Positions 32,774 to 45,200 of a DNA stretch of 64,000 bases are shown piece after piece. The DNA lies in NCBI GenBank assembly GCA_963281255.1, contig OY725505.1, forward strand, positions 1-64,000. Direction: 5' to 3'. A program made the translations under genes and the position numbers. Every line of letters starts with the position of its first letter. Position 1 is the stretch's first letter. The notes beneath the pieces are model-generated. The model was not told the DNA's origin, made no database searches, and worked only from the letters and a program-made list of their open reading frames with translations. This DNA comes from Aphrocallistes beatrix (lineage: Eukaryota > Porifera > Hexactinellida > Sceptrulophora > Aphrocallistidae).

Positions 32774-33313
32774 TCAATCTTGCGCGTACTGTTCATAAGG
32801 CGGGAGTTCTGCTGGCATATTGCCGGGGTAGACGGTGGTGGAGGGAACAATATTCGGCGGAATCATCTGTGCCTCCTGCTCCAGGATGTACTCTTCTCTC
32901 ACTTTCCGTGAGAGGGATTTGTATATGCGACAGCCGGGGACCGTAGCACAGATACCCAGCACGAGACCTAGGCCTAAACAAAGATATTTAAAGTAGAGTA
33001 TGAGGGTGTTTGGCATATATCCCTCCATTATGAAGGGATATTGATCGAACCAATAGCAACTACACTCACCTATTGGAATGCAAATACAGCATTCGAAAAT
33101 GCAGATCGGGAATAGGGTGTAGAGCGCTACGAAGTAACCCTTCAATAGCTCTGCAGTGTCCACAATAACCTTAGTCGTCGGTGCGGCTCTCTTCTGCACC
33201 TGTTTTATGTCCAGTTCATCCCTAGCACAGCCAGCTTGATAGCAAGCTGATAGGAACAGCACAAACAAACACACTCCACTTTTCAATCTCATAGTTAAGT
33301 CCATTGAATTCAT
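32774..33313 (-). CDS. Small single-pass membrane protein with Cys-rich segment
   Basis: Two exons, 33313-33070 and 32967-32774 (CCAATAG|GTGAGT donor, TTTAGGCCTAG acceptor), give about 145 residues. The 102-base intron is a multiple of three with no in-frame stop, so retention would give 179 residues. Visible are an N-terminal signal (SGVCLFVLFLSACYQAGC), an ectodomain with KAAPTTK-like spacer, a Cys-rich hydrophobic run (CIFECCICIPIG) joined by splicing to LVLGICATVPGC, a basic stop (SLSRKVREE), and a Pro-rich cytoplasmic tail ending LPPYEQYAQD. LPPY fits the LPxY variant recognised by WW domains. Overall layout recalls Shisa/CYYR1/WBP1-like adaptors, but I cannot assign a family. It is divergent from DNAI7, 336 bases apart. 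Confidence 0.65.
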   Translation of the reverse strand: MNSMDLTMRLKSGVCLFVLFLSACYQAGCARDELDIKQVQKRAAPTTKVIVDTAELLKGYFVALYTLFPICIFECCICIPIGECSCYWFDQYPFIMEGYMPNTLILYFKYLCLGLGLVLGICATVPGCRIYKSLSRKVREEYILEQEAQMIPPNIVPSTTVYPGNMPAELPPYEQYAQD

Positions 33314-33649
33314 TAACCTGCAGCTCCTATTATATAGAATATTCTCTGGACAATGTAACTGGTCTTATGACTCTGAAGTTTATTGTTCTCTGTAAAAATC
33401 TAAAGATTAACTTTTCTTATCTAATGAGCAGCCTTGCATGGTCCTCACGTATGATAGCGTAATAACATTATTCATACAATTAAACATACAGACTCTTACA
33501 AAAATGATTTCAATACATTGCTTTTTGGCCTCTCAATTCTCACACCTTCTCCTTTGCAAATTGTGTGATGTAAAAGTACAATTAGAACCGAACAAATTCC
33601 TTTGAAAAGTCCTTTATTTCAAATCTAAATCTTTAAACGATAAGGTAGA

Positions 33650-36570
33650 ATGCCGCCAAGAAAGCTCACGCAAGAAGAGAAGAATAAACTGAAGCAGGAA
33701 GAGTTGGAGAGGAAAGCACAGGAAGAAGAGGAGGCAAGGCTGAAGAGAGAAGAAGAGCTCAAGGAGCAACAAGAGAAGGATCGGTAAACGGAATTTATAG
33801 AGTAAATAGCATTTTTTTTTCTTGGAAAGGGGGGATCGTGTTCATATTTGAACATTAACGGTTGCCAATCGCTGATCCATCTATGCAAATAATATCTAAT
33901 TAAACAAAATAGGATTGATCGCGAGGCCCGAACGAAAGAGTTAGCAGAAGAGACCGCTCGGTTTGAGGTAGAAAGGGCAGCATTGTCTCAATATATCCTC
34001 AAAAGACAGGGCTCGTTTTTAGCTGATAAGGTCGAGGAGAGAAAGCTTTATGAATGGGAGAGATATACTTCCTGTCCCATCACCCCAGACCCCTACTCCC
34101 TGAAGGAGATCAACACCTTCTTATCCCTCTGGAAGGAGAAACCTCATCCTGATAATTTCAAAACATTGAAAGAAGAAGTTCAGTTAGCATTTCAGTTCAT
34201 CAAGGTAGTCAAGTCAAAAGCGTAGCTATATCATAGTACACTACAGCGCCAATTAATTGTCAATATTTATTCGTAACATCACAGGAGCTAACAGCTTTAC
34301 AAGACAGAGGACTCGTCCCTGATTGCACTGACACCATCTCACCTCCTGTCTCATTCCCCGCAATCATAGAAGAGATCCATTGCATCACTTCAGCTAAGAT
34401 CGACGCAACCACCATAGAACTAATGCGACACCCAAAAAAGTTTGTAGACGAAGTCTATGGGAATCTTAGAACGGAGATAGCGCTTATCGATGAGATGACC
34501 ATTTCGCTTTGGGGGAACATTGCCAGCAATCATAGGATGAGTCATGTCGAGTTCTCAGAGAGGGAGATGAGCATTGAAGCTCATCAGCGTGGTATGAAGA
34601 ACTTTTTGCGTTTCAAAACCTCTTCGGCTGTTTATATCCTCTTCCATGTTAGGACTCCAGGTACCCAATGTCGCCCTACGGGTGACACACACCTCCAGAG
34701 ACCTGTTCTCCCCTCGCGCTAGGTCCTACCCGCCGCGTCCTGTCATTCCGTTACAGGACGATGAGCCCTCCCAGGAGGAACATCTGCAGGAAGAGCCGCC
34801 GCCCAAAACCCCTCTCGAGGGGAGCGCTAAGGGGTCCGCTACCAGTGTCGCTCCCGCTTCCGCTTCCGTCTCCAAGCCTCAGTCTGCCTCGAGTCAGAGG
34901 GAAGAGGCCAGAGAATCCACGAGTAATTATTATCTAAATTTGCTAGATCTCTTCTCAGCTATTCTTATGGAGTTCTCTCCTGATTTATAAGCGTCTGTAA
35001 GACCCCGAGTTGAGATAAGCCAAGTTTCTTTTCTTAGGTCAAAAGGGTTCCAAAACAGATATCGACAAGGAAAGTGAAGAAAATAGCCCAACTGAAGTTG
35101 AAGACGTTATCAAAACTAAAGAATCGTTAGAAGAGGTGGAAGCATTGGAGTTAGAAGAGAATGAGATAGATCTGAGGCAGTTTTCTCCTCTAGGTACATC
35201 TGCAAACAGAAGCATTAGTTTCCCATTTATTTAACTAATCTCTTATCCTAGGTCCTATTACCATCATGGAGTACATTCGCCTTCCACCACAGGCTAGAAA
35301 TGTTGGGAATTGGCAGTTGCAAGATCTAGAGCCGAACTCCATCAAGCACTACTCTTACCCCATCCTACAAGCCGGCCAGGATATCTCAGAGATTACTCCA
35401 GGTCTGTGCTTACTTAGTCCATCTGGTCAGGTCTTTATGAATGGGCATTTGCTTACTCATCAAATGAGTACTGATCAACATAACGGCTAAAATCAATTGG
35501 ATTTTTTAATGCGCATAAGTTTTTTAGCACAGAATTTTGCAGACTCTTATGTTAAGGATTTGCATGTATTGTTGTTACACAGGTACGAGACTCTGGCCAT
35601 TCGTATCAGTTTCCATGACCATTCCAGAGCATCTTGTGCTTGGAGAGGAAGTAAAGCTCGCAAGATGGGATGAAGATCTGAGTCAATGGAGGACAGATGG
35701 GTTTAGTGAAGTTAATCTGGATCAAGAGACGCGTCTCTTGAACTTTAAATCTCAATCTTTCTCTCCTATCGCTCTGATGCAGGACCATTACCTCAACATG
35801 CCCTACCAGGGATGGACCATTCAGCCATTGGAGCACGACTCTGTAAAGATATCCATCACAGGTGAGTTTTTATATTTAAATATTAATTTGTACTTAGTTC
35901 CCTTGATTGAAGATTGATATAGGTTGACTATATGTCTTCATTACTCAATAACTTTGCAAAGTGGTATTTTCACACCCACTTTTGCCTAGGCAATTTGCAC
36001 CAGTTTGAAATAATAGTCGAGGGTGAAATGTGTCGTCTTATCAAGCCAGAGCTCCCAGAGTTAACCGCACTCTTGAACACACCGCTAAGGATAAACCGGT
36101 TTATTTCCAGTCTGAAAAGGTACGGACTAAACCTTTTCCCCGAAAGCGATGCTCCTAACTACGTTGCCGTCTCCAACAAAGACCTTTGCATTGAGAATGA
36201 CGTGTATCGAGACATGTCATTGTTAGCTGCTAACAACAGATTCAATTTCACCTGGAGCAGTTGGAACACCAGTTGTCATGGCAACCAGTTTATCCTCAGG
36301 ATATGTGATCACCAAGGTGATGTACTTCCTAGTGTTGATATGTGGGATTTGGTACTGGTTGGACCTAAGTGTTATAAGCTAGGCATGAATGAATTGAGTG
36401 AGGAGTTTTCGATAGACAAGGCTCAAGACTCCCAAACTCACTCAACCCTCTATGATGTCTTGAAGGCAGACTACCCCAAGAAATGGACCACCCATGTAGA
36501 GATAGAAGTCGCGTATACGGAAGCTATTTACAACTTGTTGTTGGCGATCCGACCACTTATCTTCACTTGA
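33650..36570 (+). CDS. DNAI7: Dynein axonemal intermediate chain 7 (CASC1/LAS1)
   Basis: Eight exons: 33650-33783, 33913-34204, 34285-34591, 34653-34922, 35038-35193, 35252-35401, 35583-35861 and 35990-36570. All are GT-AG and in phase, giving 722 residues, close to human CASC1. The N-terminus is a Lys/Glu-rich helix (LTQEEKNKLKQEELERKAQ). Family blocks include LKEINTFLSLWKEKPHPDNF, LWGNIASNHR followed by FSEREMSIEAHQRG, and VALRVTHTSRDLFSPR. A variable acidic linker follows, then the C-terminal beta-rich region from YIRLPPQARNVGNW to TEAIYNLLLAIRPL. Exon 4's 60-base upstream intron was chosen because skipping it destroys the family match. Family role: axonemal dynein assembly and ciliary motility. 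Confidence 0.88.
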
Positions 36571-36926
36571 ACATTATGTTACTCATCGGACAATAAGTAC
36601 TGCAATGGATCTTGGACATCCTCGCTTAAATATGCGAATTACTAAATTATATATATTTCAGAAAAGTTTTACGCATCTCACGATGGAGATTGCAATCCAA
36701 TCAATCCCAAGCGTGAAAAAAATGGCTAAGATTTAAAAGAGGTTCAATTCCCTTAGATAGTTAGATACCCCACAAACATAATTCAAAGTAAAATTTAATA
36801 TCTAGATGAAAATACATGAAAAGGGCCTGGAAATACAACTACAAAAGGTTAGAAATAGAATAGCATATTGACACCAGATATGACATAGCAACAAACATCC
36901 CTACAAGATGGCCTTGCTATGAACAT
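36571..36926. other. Convergent 3' spacer
   Basis: AT-rich region between DNAI7 and the multi-CH gene. It can hold both 3' UTRs; TTTAAT on plus near 36793 would be a variant polyadenylation signal for the minus gene. Nothing else seen. Confidence 0.5.
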
Positions 36927-39900
36927 CTATAGATTCCAAACCCCAATTGCCAGCCCAATAAACGTCCCCACGAGTATCGCTATTATCAAGAGACTCGCTA
37001 TCACCAAAATAGCCACCACGCAGCATTGCACCTTTCTCCGATTGCTTAACCCTTTACTCGGAGCTTTGAGCACACTGGTCTCTCCTGGTTCCGGACTGGG
37101 CGTGGCCCCCAGCTCGGGGTCCTTAGTTGGGACGGGGTCCTTAGCTGGGTATGGGGCCTCTTCCATATGCTCTGAGCTTGAGCGGGAGAGAACGGGGGAA
37201 ACCACTTTGGAGGCACGCTTTGGTGCAGACTTGAGTTTGTGGAGTAGTGCGGTTGTTATGTGTATGTCCCTATCCAAGTTGTACAGTGTTTCGTTGTCAG
37301 CTGGGAAACTGAAAATGTAGCTTTCCGAAGCTGCTCCCAGTAATGCCCGATTCATGGCGACCTTATCGTTTAGTGGAATCGTCCTCGTCTCTTCTTCGTT
37401 CAGTCTAACGTTTCGATCTTCCAACGCTAGTTCAACTCCCGCCCTGGCTTCTTGGGCTGTTGATTCGTTCTTTTGCATGAATGTGTCTCTGTACTTACTC
37501 AAATACTGCCGCATTCTATACTCGTCGACGTTGCCCAATGCCATTTCATGAGATGAGAAATTTCGCGCGAGTATACCTAGTTTATTCACACCTCCATCGA
37601 TCGCTTCTTTGCATACGTCATCTTTGCTGCTCGTGCTCGCTTCGACACCTCGCACTTCATCCCCTGACATCACATTGAGAAGTGATCTTAGCGCGACTCC
37701 ATCAGACCAGGCCGTAGTGAGGTTGTCCACTCGAATCGGTGCGATCATACAGTTCAACCATAGCAGCAGTTCTTGCTTGCCATACGGCGGAGTTACATGG
37801 CGGAATCTGTTGATGTATGCAGCCATTATCGCTGGCTCGAAGTTCCCATTGATGATCTCCTGGTAGCGGAATGGACACCTGTTACCGAGGTCCCTATGCA
37901 CTCTCGCCAGCAGCTCTTGACCTATGAGTTTGCAATTGATAACATTCCATCAGTAATCAGCAGTGGACTATTCTCTAACTTGTACTTACCTTGCTGTGGG
38001 TCTCCACTATCAAAGTCTGTCGGGACGAATCCAGGCGCGACTGCCTCGATAAGTGCGGCGAGTCTCACTCCGCTCTGCCAATTCTCTCCGAAGTTGTCGG
38101 CCTGCTGTGAGGCGCTCAGCTTCGTGTTGGCCCATTCTAGCAGTTCGCTGTTGAAAGGCCCCAGCAGACTACCGACGTATCCCACGCAGCGCCTCTCATC
38201 CAGATTTCTCGAGGCGTCAAGTCCTAAAAGCAGATGGAACTTAATAAGTCAGACATTCCTATGTATCACATACCTTACTATGACCAATGTGTCAATTAGG
38301 TTTCTTACCTGTGAAGTCAGCACGCACTCCAAACCCGTTTTCTGAAGCCCTCAAAGCGTTGTCCCACTTATCGCTGCTACCTCCTTGTAGCGCTGCTTCG
38401 GGCAGCACATTCGGTCGAATGCTGTTGAGTAGGCCCGCCATCGTATCTCCAGTCCTCCAGTCTGCCTCGAAGTTGTACACGCGTATCACAGGCCACACCA
38501 TCTCGTTAACCCAGGTCAAAAGGTCTGCTTTTTGTTTCTCATATGCCCGCACCTCTTCCTCTAAACGCTGTCGATCTATCGCTTCTTGTGCCAGTCTATC
38601 CCTCTCTATTCTCTCGAGTTCTAGCAACCTTTCTCTCTCCAGCCTTTCTTGCTCACTGATCATTGCCAGCCTTTCCCTCTCCCTCCTCTCTCGCTCACTA
38701 ACTAGATATGCTTCCAGCTTATCCCTCAGGTCCCATAGATACTGAACGACTACCTTCTCATCAACTTTAGGATTAGCAAACTCAGCCGCGGACAGAGGAC
38801 TCGGGTAATCCAACGTGGAATCGATCTTATCCAGCAACTGTTGGTAGTTGCTGCCGTCCTCTCCTCCCTCATGATCGAAGTCCCCATGAAACCCAATGAT
38901 GTATGTGTTCATCAGAGCTCTCAGTCTGGTCCCGTCGTCCCAGTCAGTGGTGAAGTTACTTGCTTTGTGATGTGGGATTTTGCTGTTCACCCACAGCATG
39001 AGTTCTTCCTTGCGCTGAGTGTAGTTCGGGTCTTCTTTGGGCAGAGCTTCCAACCTCTCTTTCAGTCTGAACAGGTAACACCCAATTTCCAAATTGTCCA
39101 CTGCAGGGTCCATCATTTTCTCTGCTGTCATTGGGTAGTTGGTTGGGAGTTCAGCTTGAATCTTATTCAGCAGACCTTGGAGACTGTCTTTATCATTTGC
39201 ATTGAAACTTCCCCAAAATCCGGGGAGGTATGCGTTCACCAACGACCTCAATCGGTCTCCACTGTTCCAATCTGTTGAGAGGTTCTTTGCCTCTTTCTCT
39301 GGGATTTTCTCATTCACCCAATCCAGCAACATTTTCTCAAAAGGCGAAATGAACCCAGAAAGGTAAGTCATCATTGACAGTTGGTCAACGCCTGGATTGC
39401 TCATATCTACTCCCGAAATGAGTTTAGGGACAGCCAGTACATCGAAAGCTTTTTCTACACCAAGTTCGCAATTCTCTATGTCCTCTTCCGCGTTCAGGTT
39501 TCTCGCGTCTATCGCACCAGGGCAGAGTCCATCCACGAGTGCGCACAATGCGATACCGTCGTTCCAGTCCTTTTCAAAGTTGTTTATTTTTCTATTGGAG
39601 AATGAAACGTAATTTTGAGACCTTAAAAGGTGAAAATATTTTAGGTATTTTATACGTGATCGAACTTATTGCCCATTCAAATTGCAACTGCAACAAAGTC
39701 CAAATTGTTTTTATTGCGAAAGGATGTTATGTAAAGTTCTATTATAATTCAGCTAAGAGAAACCATTGCATCCTTTGTAGTCATGAATGGTTTCTGTTGT
39801 GCAAATGGAACTACGTTGTTAATGATAAAACTCACTTTGGATCTATGATGAAGTTGACCCATTTCTTGAAAGATTCGGTTGCAGATCCGCCTCCTTTTCC

Positions 39901-40943
39901 TCCTTCTTTGCCGCCTTTCTTGATTTTGTAGTGTTTAATCAGAGTCCAGATAAGTCCCATGATCTGTTTCTCTTTGCCATCTTTCAGGTCTTCAGCACCT
40001 ATCAATGCGTAATTCAGAATAAACATGTTTATTTGAAAAATTCATTCTTTTGCGTTCTTGTGTGGCTATTCTCACACCATTTTTAGCTTTGAATTAATAA
40101 TTATTGAATCGTTTCTACATAGAAATTAGTTTACCTTCTAGAACTTCTAACATGCACTAGAATTTCGCCCGCGATATCACGAATTTGATTATGCCCACTG
40201 TCTTACGAACTTGCAATGTTGCAGCTCATCAATAACAAATTAGATTATTTGTTCTACCAGCAGAACATTTTATTGGTTTGGTTCTGGGTTGTATTTACAA
40301 AAGGATGTTAAAATTTACTCCTGATGATTTGACCATTCATGTCTTTGGTTATCTGTTGTTTAATTATGCATTATAAAGTCGAAATATGTTTTTCAATTGA
40401 TTTGTGCCGTTTGCAAAAGCAAGCTCTATATTGAAAGTTTTAATAATGCAGTGCTAAACTGCACCGATTAGACTACAATTTTGATTCTCGATACCTTTCT
40501 AATGACAAATATTTGGCTTTCCAAGCATTAATTAATTAACTAATATGTCAGTTCGAAGACTCACCAATTCCCACGAGTTTGATTCCTTCTTCTTTTTGAA
40601 TAAAGTTGAGAGCTTTATACAAATTGTCCAACTTCTGAAACTCTGTTTTCGGCTTCTTGACATAGTCTTTGATGCCTCTCGGGTTGGCGAGGTGGTTCAC
40701 GAGCTCGATTAGATTGACACCGGTAGAGAAATCTATCAGAAGGTCATTCACCTTTATCCCACTCTCGCTCGGTTCTGATATTATGTAATTGGACCAGTTC
40801 CTGAATGTGTTATTCTGGATCTGTTTCCAGTCCTTCTCCGCTTCCGGCCGTGCGACCTCTCTGCGCATCATTGACGTAGTTGGAATGGTTGCAAACTGAT
40901 TTCTCCGATTGGAAGCCCCAGTATCTGGAGTTAATCCTGCCAT
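36927..40943 (-). CDS. Tail-anchored protein with about seven calponin-homology domains
   Basis: Five exons, 40943-40565, 39998-39836, 39591-38309, 38223-37990 and 37921-36927, all GT-AG and in phase, give 1,017 residues. CH1 (about 38-150: EKDWKQIQNNTFRNW, GVNLIELVNHLA, QKEEGIKLVGIG, IMGLIWTLIKHY) and CH2 (about 167-262: FKKWVNFI, NNFEKDWNDGIALCALVDGLCPG) resemble the filamin actin-binding pair. Further CH2-like units follow with LLDWVNEK..DWNSGDRLRSLVNAYLPGF, LMLWVNSK..DWDDGTRLRALMN, LLTWVNEM..DWRTGDTMAGLLN, LLEWANTK..NWQSGVRLAALIE and LLLWLNCM..AWSDGVALRSLLN. An ER/K-rich single helix (about 478-533) sits between units four and five. A hydrophobic span at about 986-1013 followed by only a few residues makes a C-terminal membrane anchor. 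No filamin Ig repeats are present. Inferred role: linking actin or microtubules to a membrane. Confidence 0.85.
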
Positions 40944-42263
40944 TTCTGTTTTCTAGGCTGAGTTTAAACTTAGAATAGTAAACTTAAATAAGATAGAACA
41001 AAAATAACTTTTGTCTTAACAGTTCAATTATTTATAAAGGGTCTTGTGCCTAAATTCTTGTGCTACCGTTAAATCACGTTAATTAGCTCTCAATACAATT
41101 TTACCCTGGTTTCAGTATTTATACACTACTTAAGCCACCGTACTATATGTTCGACGGTTTGTGGAGATGTTGAACCTTCAAATATTTCGTAGCAATCAAC
41201 CAATTGCTATTTTCACTCTCACTTTTAGTTCTGTCTAGTTTCACAATTCCAGAAACTTTCTTTTATGAGGCGAGAGCTAGGAGCCTGGCATTTAGTATTG
41301 AAACTCTTTCCAACATGGTAGTGTCATCGAAATGATTGCAGGCAGTTTCAATATATCTACGTGGTCATTTTACCTCTGATTAGCACCACAGAGTTCATTT
41401 TTTGAATGAGTTATTTATGTACTGTACATTCTGAAAGATCCACATTTGCATATTTTTCTTTTTGAGGATATCACCATATTATTCAGTGGTTGCGTTGGAC
41501 AATAGCAGCGTAATATTCTATTTTGCCCTTAAAAGAAGGCCACAGGTTTTTGACCTGTGGACTCGGAATTCTAGATTTTCTTTGAAGTTTCCAGCTAAAA
41601 TGTATCATCCTATTTTTTATAATCAAAAATTTTTTAAAAATTACGTACACATTTTGCTGTATAATCACTGATGTATGTTAAAAATTGATCTAGGCAACTT
41701 TAGGAATACAATTAATTCATGTTAATAGCCTGGGTCAAAAGCATAAATTTAATGATACCACATCTAATTATGTTGATTGCGACAATTTAAAAATGCTGCA
41801 GTCAAAATTCTGTATAAGCTGCTTCGTGGTCATTTTACCATCTAACTATTACCTAAAATCAGATGTAGACACATATACACAAGACGGCAAGTCCTCAATT
41901 ATTTTGAAATCAGTGAATTCCTTATTGATTAATTGGAAATGCACCAGTCATTCTTATCTATGCAAACATACTGACTTGCGACGAATCTTTTAATCTTGTA
42001 GGGTAGGCAATATTTTTGTGGTCTTTTAGTAAAACTCTTGTAAAATATCTTAAATGTCATATGAGGCTGTCAAACTGTGGAATTTAGATTATATATATAT
42101 ATATATATACAGTATGGTTTATAATAAAGCATCACAATTTAAGTGACTGATAATATCCTTTACTGATGCTTTTGCGAAATAATAACTAAAATTGATTGAT
42201 GTTAGAGTTAACTTGGGATCTTATACTTGTATTGCATTTCTTTGACTAAGCTAAGCCCAATTT
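40944..42263. other. AT-rich intergenic spacer
   Basis: Divergent promoter region for the multi-CH gene (minus) and DNAI1 (plus). It contains an (AT)n run at about 42090-42109 and a near-inverted pair around AGGCCACAGG/ACCTGTGG at about 41536-41560. No gene recognised. Confidence 0.5.
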
Positions 42264-45200
42264 ATGAAATCGAATCCTCGCACCGGCAAGAAGCCTTTGG
42301 CCCCGAGTGGCATGCTTGTGAGTAGCAAACTAATCAGCTCCCAAAGTAAAACGGCTGCTCCTTCTGAAGTAAACCTAGCCAGGCGGGAGAGTAGGTTTGT
42401 GGGTGGGGATACGATTGACGGGGACCAGGAAGATTCGTGGCTGCATTCAAAGGTAAATCCACTATTCCTAGTGCTTGTACTATCCATTCGTATTGTTTGA
42501 CTGAGCTATGCAATTATAATGGAAGGTAATGCTGAAGCCTCCAGACCAACTCGAGTTGAGCGAACAAGAGTTGAAAGAGGAACATACACGAATGCTAACA
42601 GCCAACAATCCCAGGGCTCCCAGCAACCCGATACGCTTCAGTTTCAAAGAGAATATTTTCAAACCCGTAACACAGGTATAAGTTGTTGCAGATTTTTAAG
42701 GGAAAATACCTTGCAAATATACTTAAAATAAAATATTGGTGATTTTAGACCGACAATGTTGCAGTGCTTTTCCAATTGGACACAAACTTGATGCATATAG
42801 ACAGTGACGAGGCCAAACGACAAATGGAACGAACCGATCGGCAATCCACAACAGTCACTGACGGGGAGGTAGGCACGTCAACTGAGGCCGAGAATACAGG
42901 TTTGCTCCAGATTAGGTCAATTCGTAGCGAGTAAGCAGCAAAACTTTACATAATTGGTTCAAGGACCTATACAGCCATGCCTTTTTTTGTTACTAAATAA
43001 CTCTCATTTAACCGACTCAATTCACTTATTCCTGTTTAACAGGTGGTGGTGACACCTCAGGAGGTGCCAAAATAATGAATCAGTTCAATTATTCCGAACG
43101 CGCAGCTCAGACCTTGAATCATCCGCCCCGCGAAAGGGGCACCATGACCGAACCACCACCTCGCCTCAACTTCAACGGTTCTGTCAGTCAGTGGGAAATT
43201 CATGATGCGTACGTTGAAGATATTAAGCAACAGCAGTTGAGTAAAGAGAAAAGCAAAGTCGCCACAAAATTCCATGTAAGTTACGGGTAGGAAGGTGCGA
43301 GGATTTACGAGGCCCTCTAATAGGCATGGCCAAAAAGTTAAAGCTATGAATGTGAAGCTAAGAGTGATAAATTAGGAAAAGAAATGTCTTAAAGATATTT
43401 ATGTGATCACTGCAGAATTACTTGTATTACTAGCAATTGCCATTGCCCTTGCCTTATCTTTAGCTAGTTTCATTGTTAGAAAGTGATCAAAATATTTATT
43501 TTGAGGTACTTTTTTTGTGATGCTTTTCGATTTAAATTTGAGACACATATTATACTATATATACGCGGAATTATACACAAGTTATGTTATCTATATTATA
43601 AAGATGAAAGAAGAACCAAAGAAACGTGGCATGTCAACCATGGACGAGATAGAATCCGATGAACTGCAGAAAGTCTCTGGCGGTCTCTCCATATTGGAAA
43701 GAATGGTGAATCAGAACACATTCGATGAGATTTCCCAGGACTTTAAGTACTGGGAAGATGCAGGCGATGAATTTAGGTCGGGACAAGGTTCACTTCTTCC
43801 TCTGTGGAGGTTATCATACGAAAAAGCAAGGAAGTACTCGGTCACTACGCTCAAATGGAATTTTAGATACAAAGGTAGGCTGTGTAATCAGCTGTAGTAA
43901 CTGCTTAGCGATAAAATGCAAATCAATCTCTTTGAATATTGTTAGAAATGTTGTTTTATTGCGAGTTTCGATCGAAGAATTTAACACCTTTCACTATCGA
44001 TTCTCTATCAAGATCCCAATGTGTTTAGACATGCTCACGGTTGGCTATGGCTCGCATAGCTTCATGAATGACAAGGGTGGACTCTTATGCTTCTTCACTC
44101 TCAAAAACCCCAGCTACCCTGAGTATATTTTCTCAACAGAGAGTGGGATTTCCGCACTCGACAATAACCCCAATGATTATAACCTTATCGCTGTCGGTTT
44201 GTATTCCGGCAATGTTGCCGTGTTTGACTTATCAAGGCCGAAGGAAGAGAATCCCATCTATTTCTCCACGGCCCTGACCGGTAAACATTCTGATCCGGTA
44301 TGGCAAGTGACCTGGCAAAAACCGGATCCTGATGACTATCTCAACTTCTATTCAATCTCGAGTGATGGAATTATTAAGGTTGATAGATTAGTCTAAACTT
44401 TGGAGATTTGAGCCGCTTTTAAGAGACTTAAAATTGAGGCACAACTCAATCTATTAAATTTTTTTATTACTTAACATTTGAACAGGTCTGGACTCTAATG
44501 AAGAATGAGTTGCAGCACTCAGAAGTGATAAGGTTACGAGTCGAAGGCCAGAAGTTGGTAGGGCCAAGTGGTGTGGAGTCAGAGCTCCTGGGATGTGGAA
44601 CCTGCTTCGATTTCTGCAAAAAACTTGATTACATTTTTCTAGGTGATTTAAACCCTAATTAGTTTTATGGCAAAGTTACTCCAAAGACAACCATTTTATG
44701 ATTTCATAGCATTTTAGGTGTTTTAAGAGCTTTGAAGTAATTTTTGTTAGGACTTATATTAACAATCTTTTGCGAATTGATAAAAGGACATATATTATTA
44801 TCCAATGTCCTTTAATCCAGATTTTCAATACAAACATGATGAGGGCAATTGGAAATACTCTTTCATGTACTAATTAATATCCATTGTTACTGACATCCCA
44901 CGTCTGTGAACTGTGCAATGTTTGTAGTTGGCACAGAGGAGGGCCGAGTGCACAAATGCTCTAAGACCTACATCAACCAATACCTCGACACTGTACAGGC
45001 ACACAGCATGACTCTGTACAGCCTCAGAATGAACCCCATCCACCCCAGCGTCTTCCTGACCTGCTCGGCCGACTGGACAGTTAAAATTTGGAATTACGCC
45101 GAGTTGGAAGTTGGGCCTCTCTTCATTTTCGACCTGAACGGTCCTGTAGCGGATGCAGACTGGGCGCCATACGCCAGTACTGTGTTTGCCGCTTGTACCA

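Noticed and set aside
34592-34722. Direct read-through of DNAI7 exon 3 to a stop near 34720
   Set aside because: It loses the family block VALRVTHTSRD; the 61-base intron 34592-34652 keeps frame and restores it.
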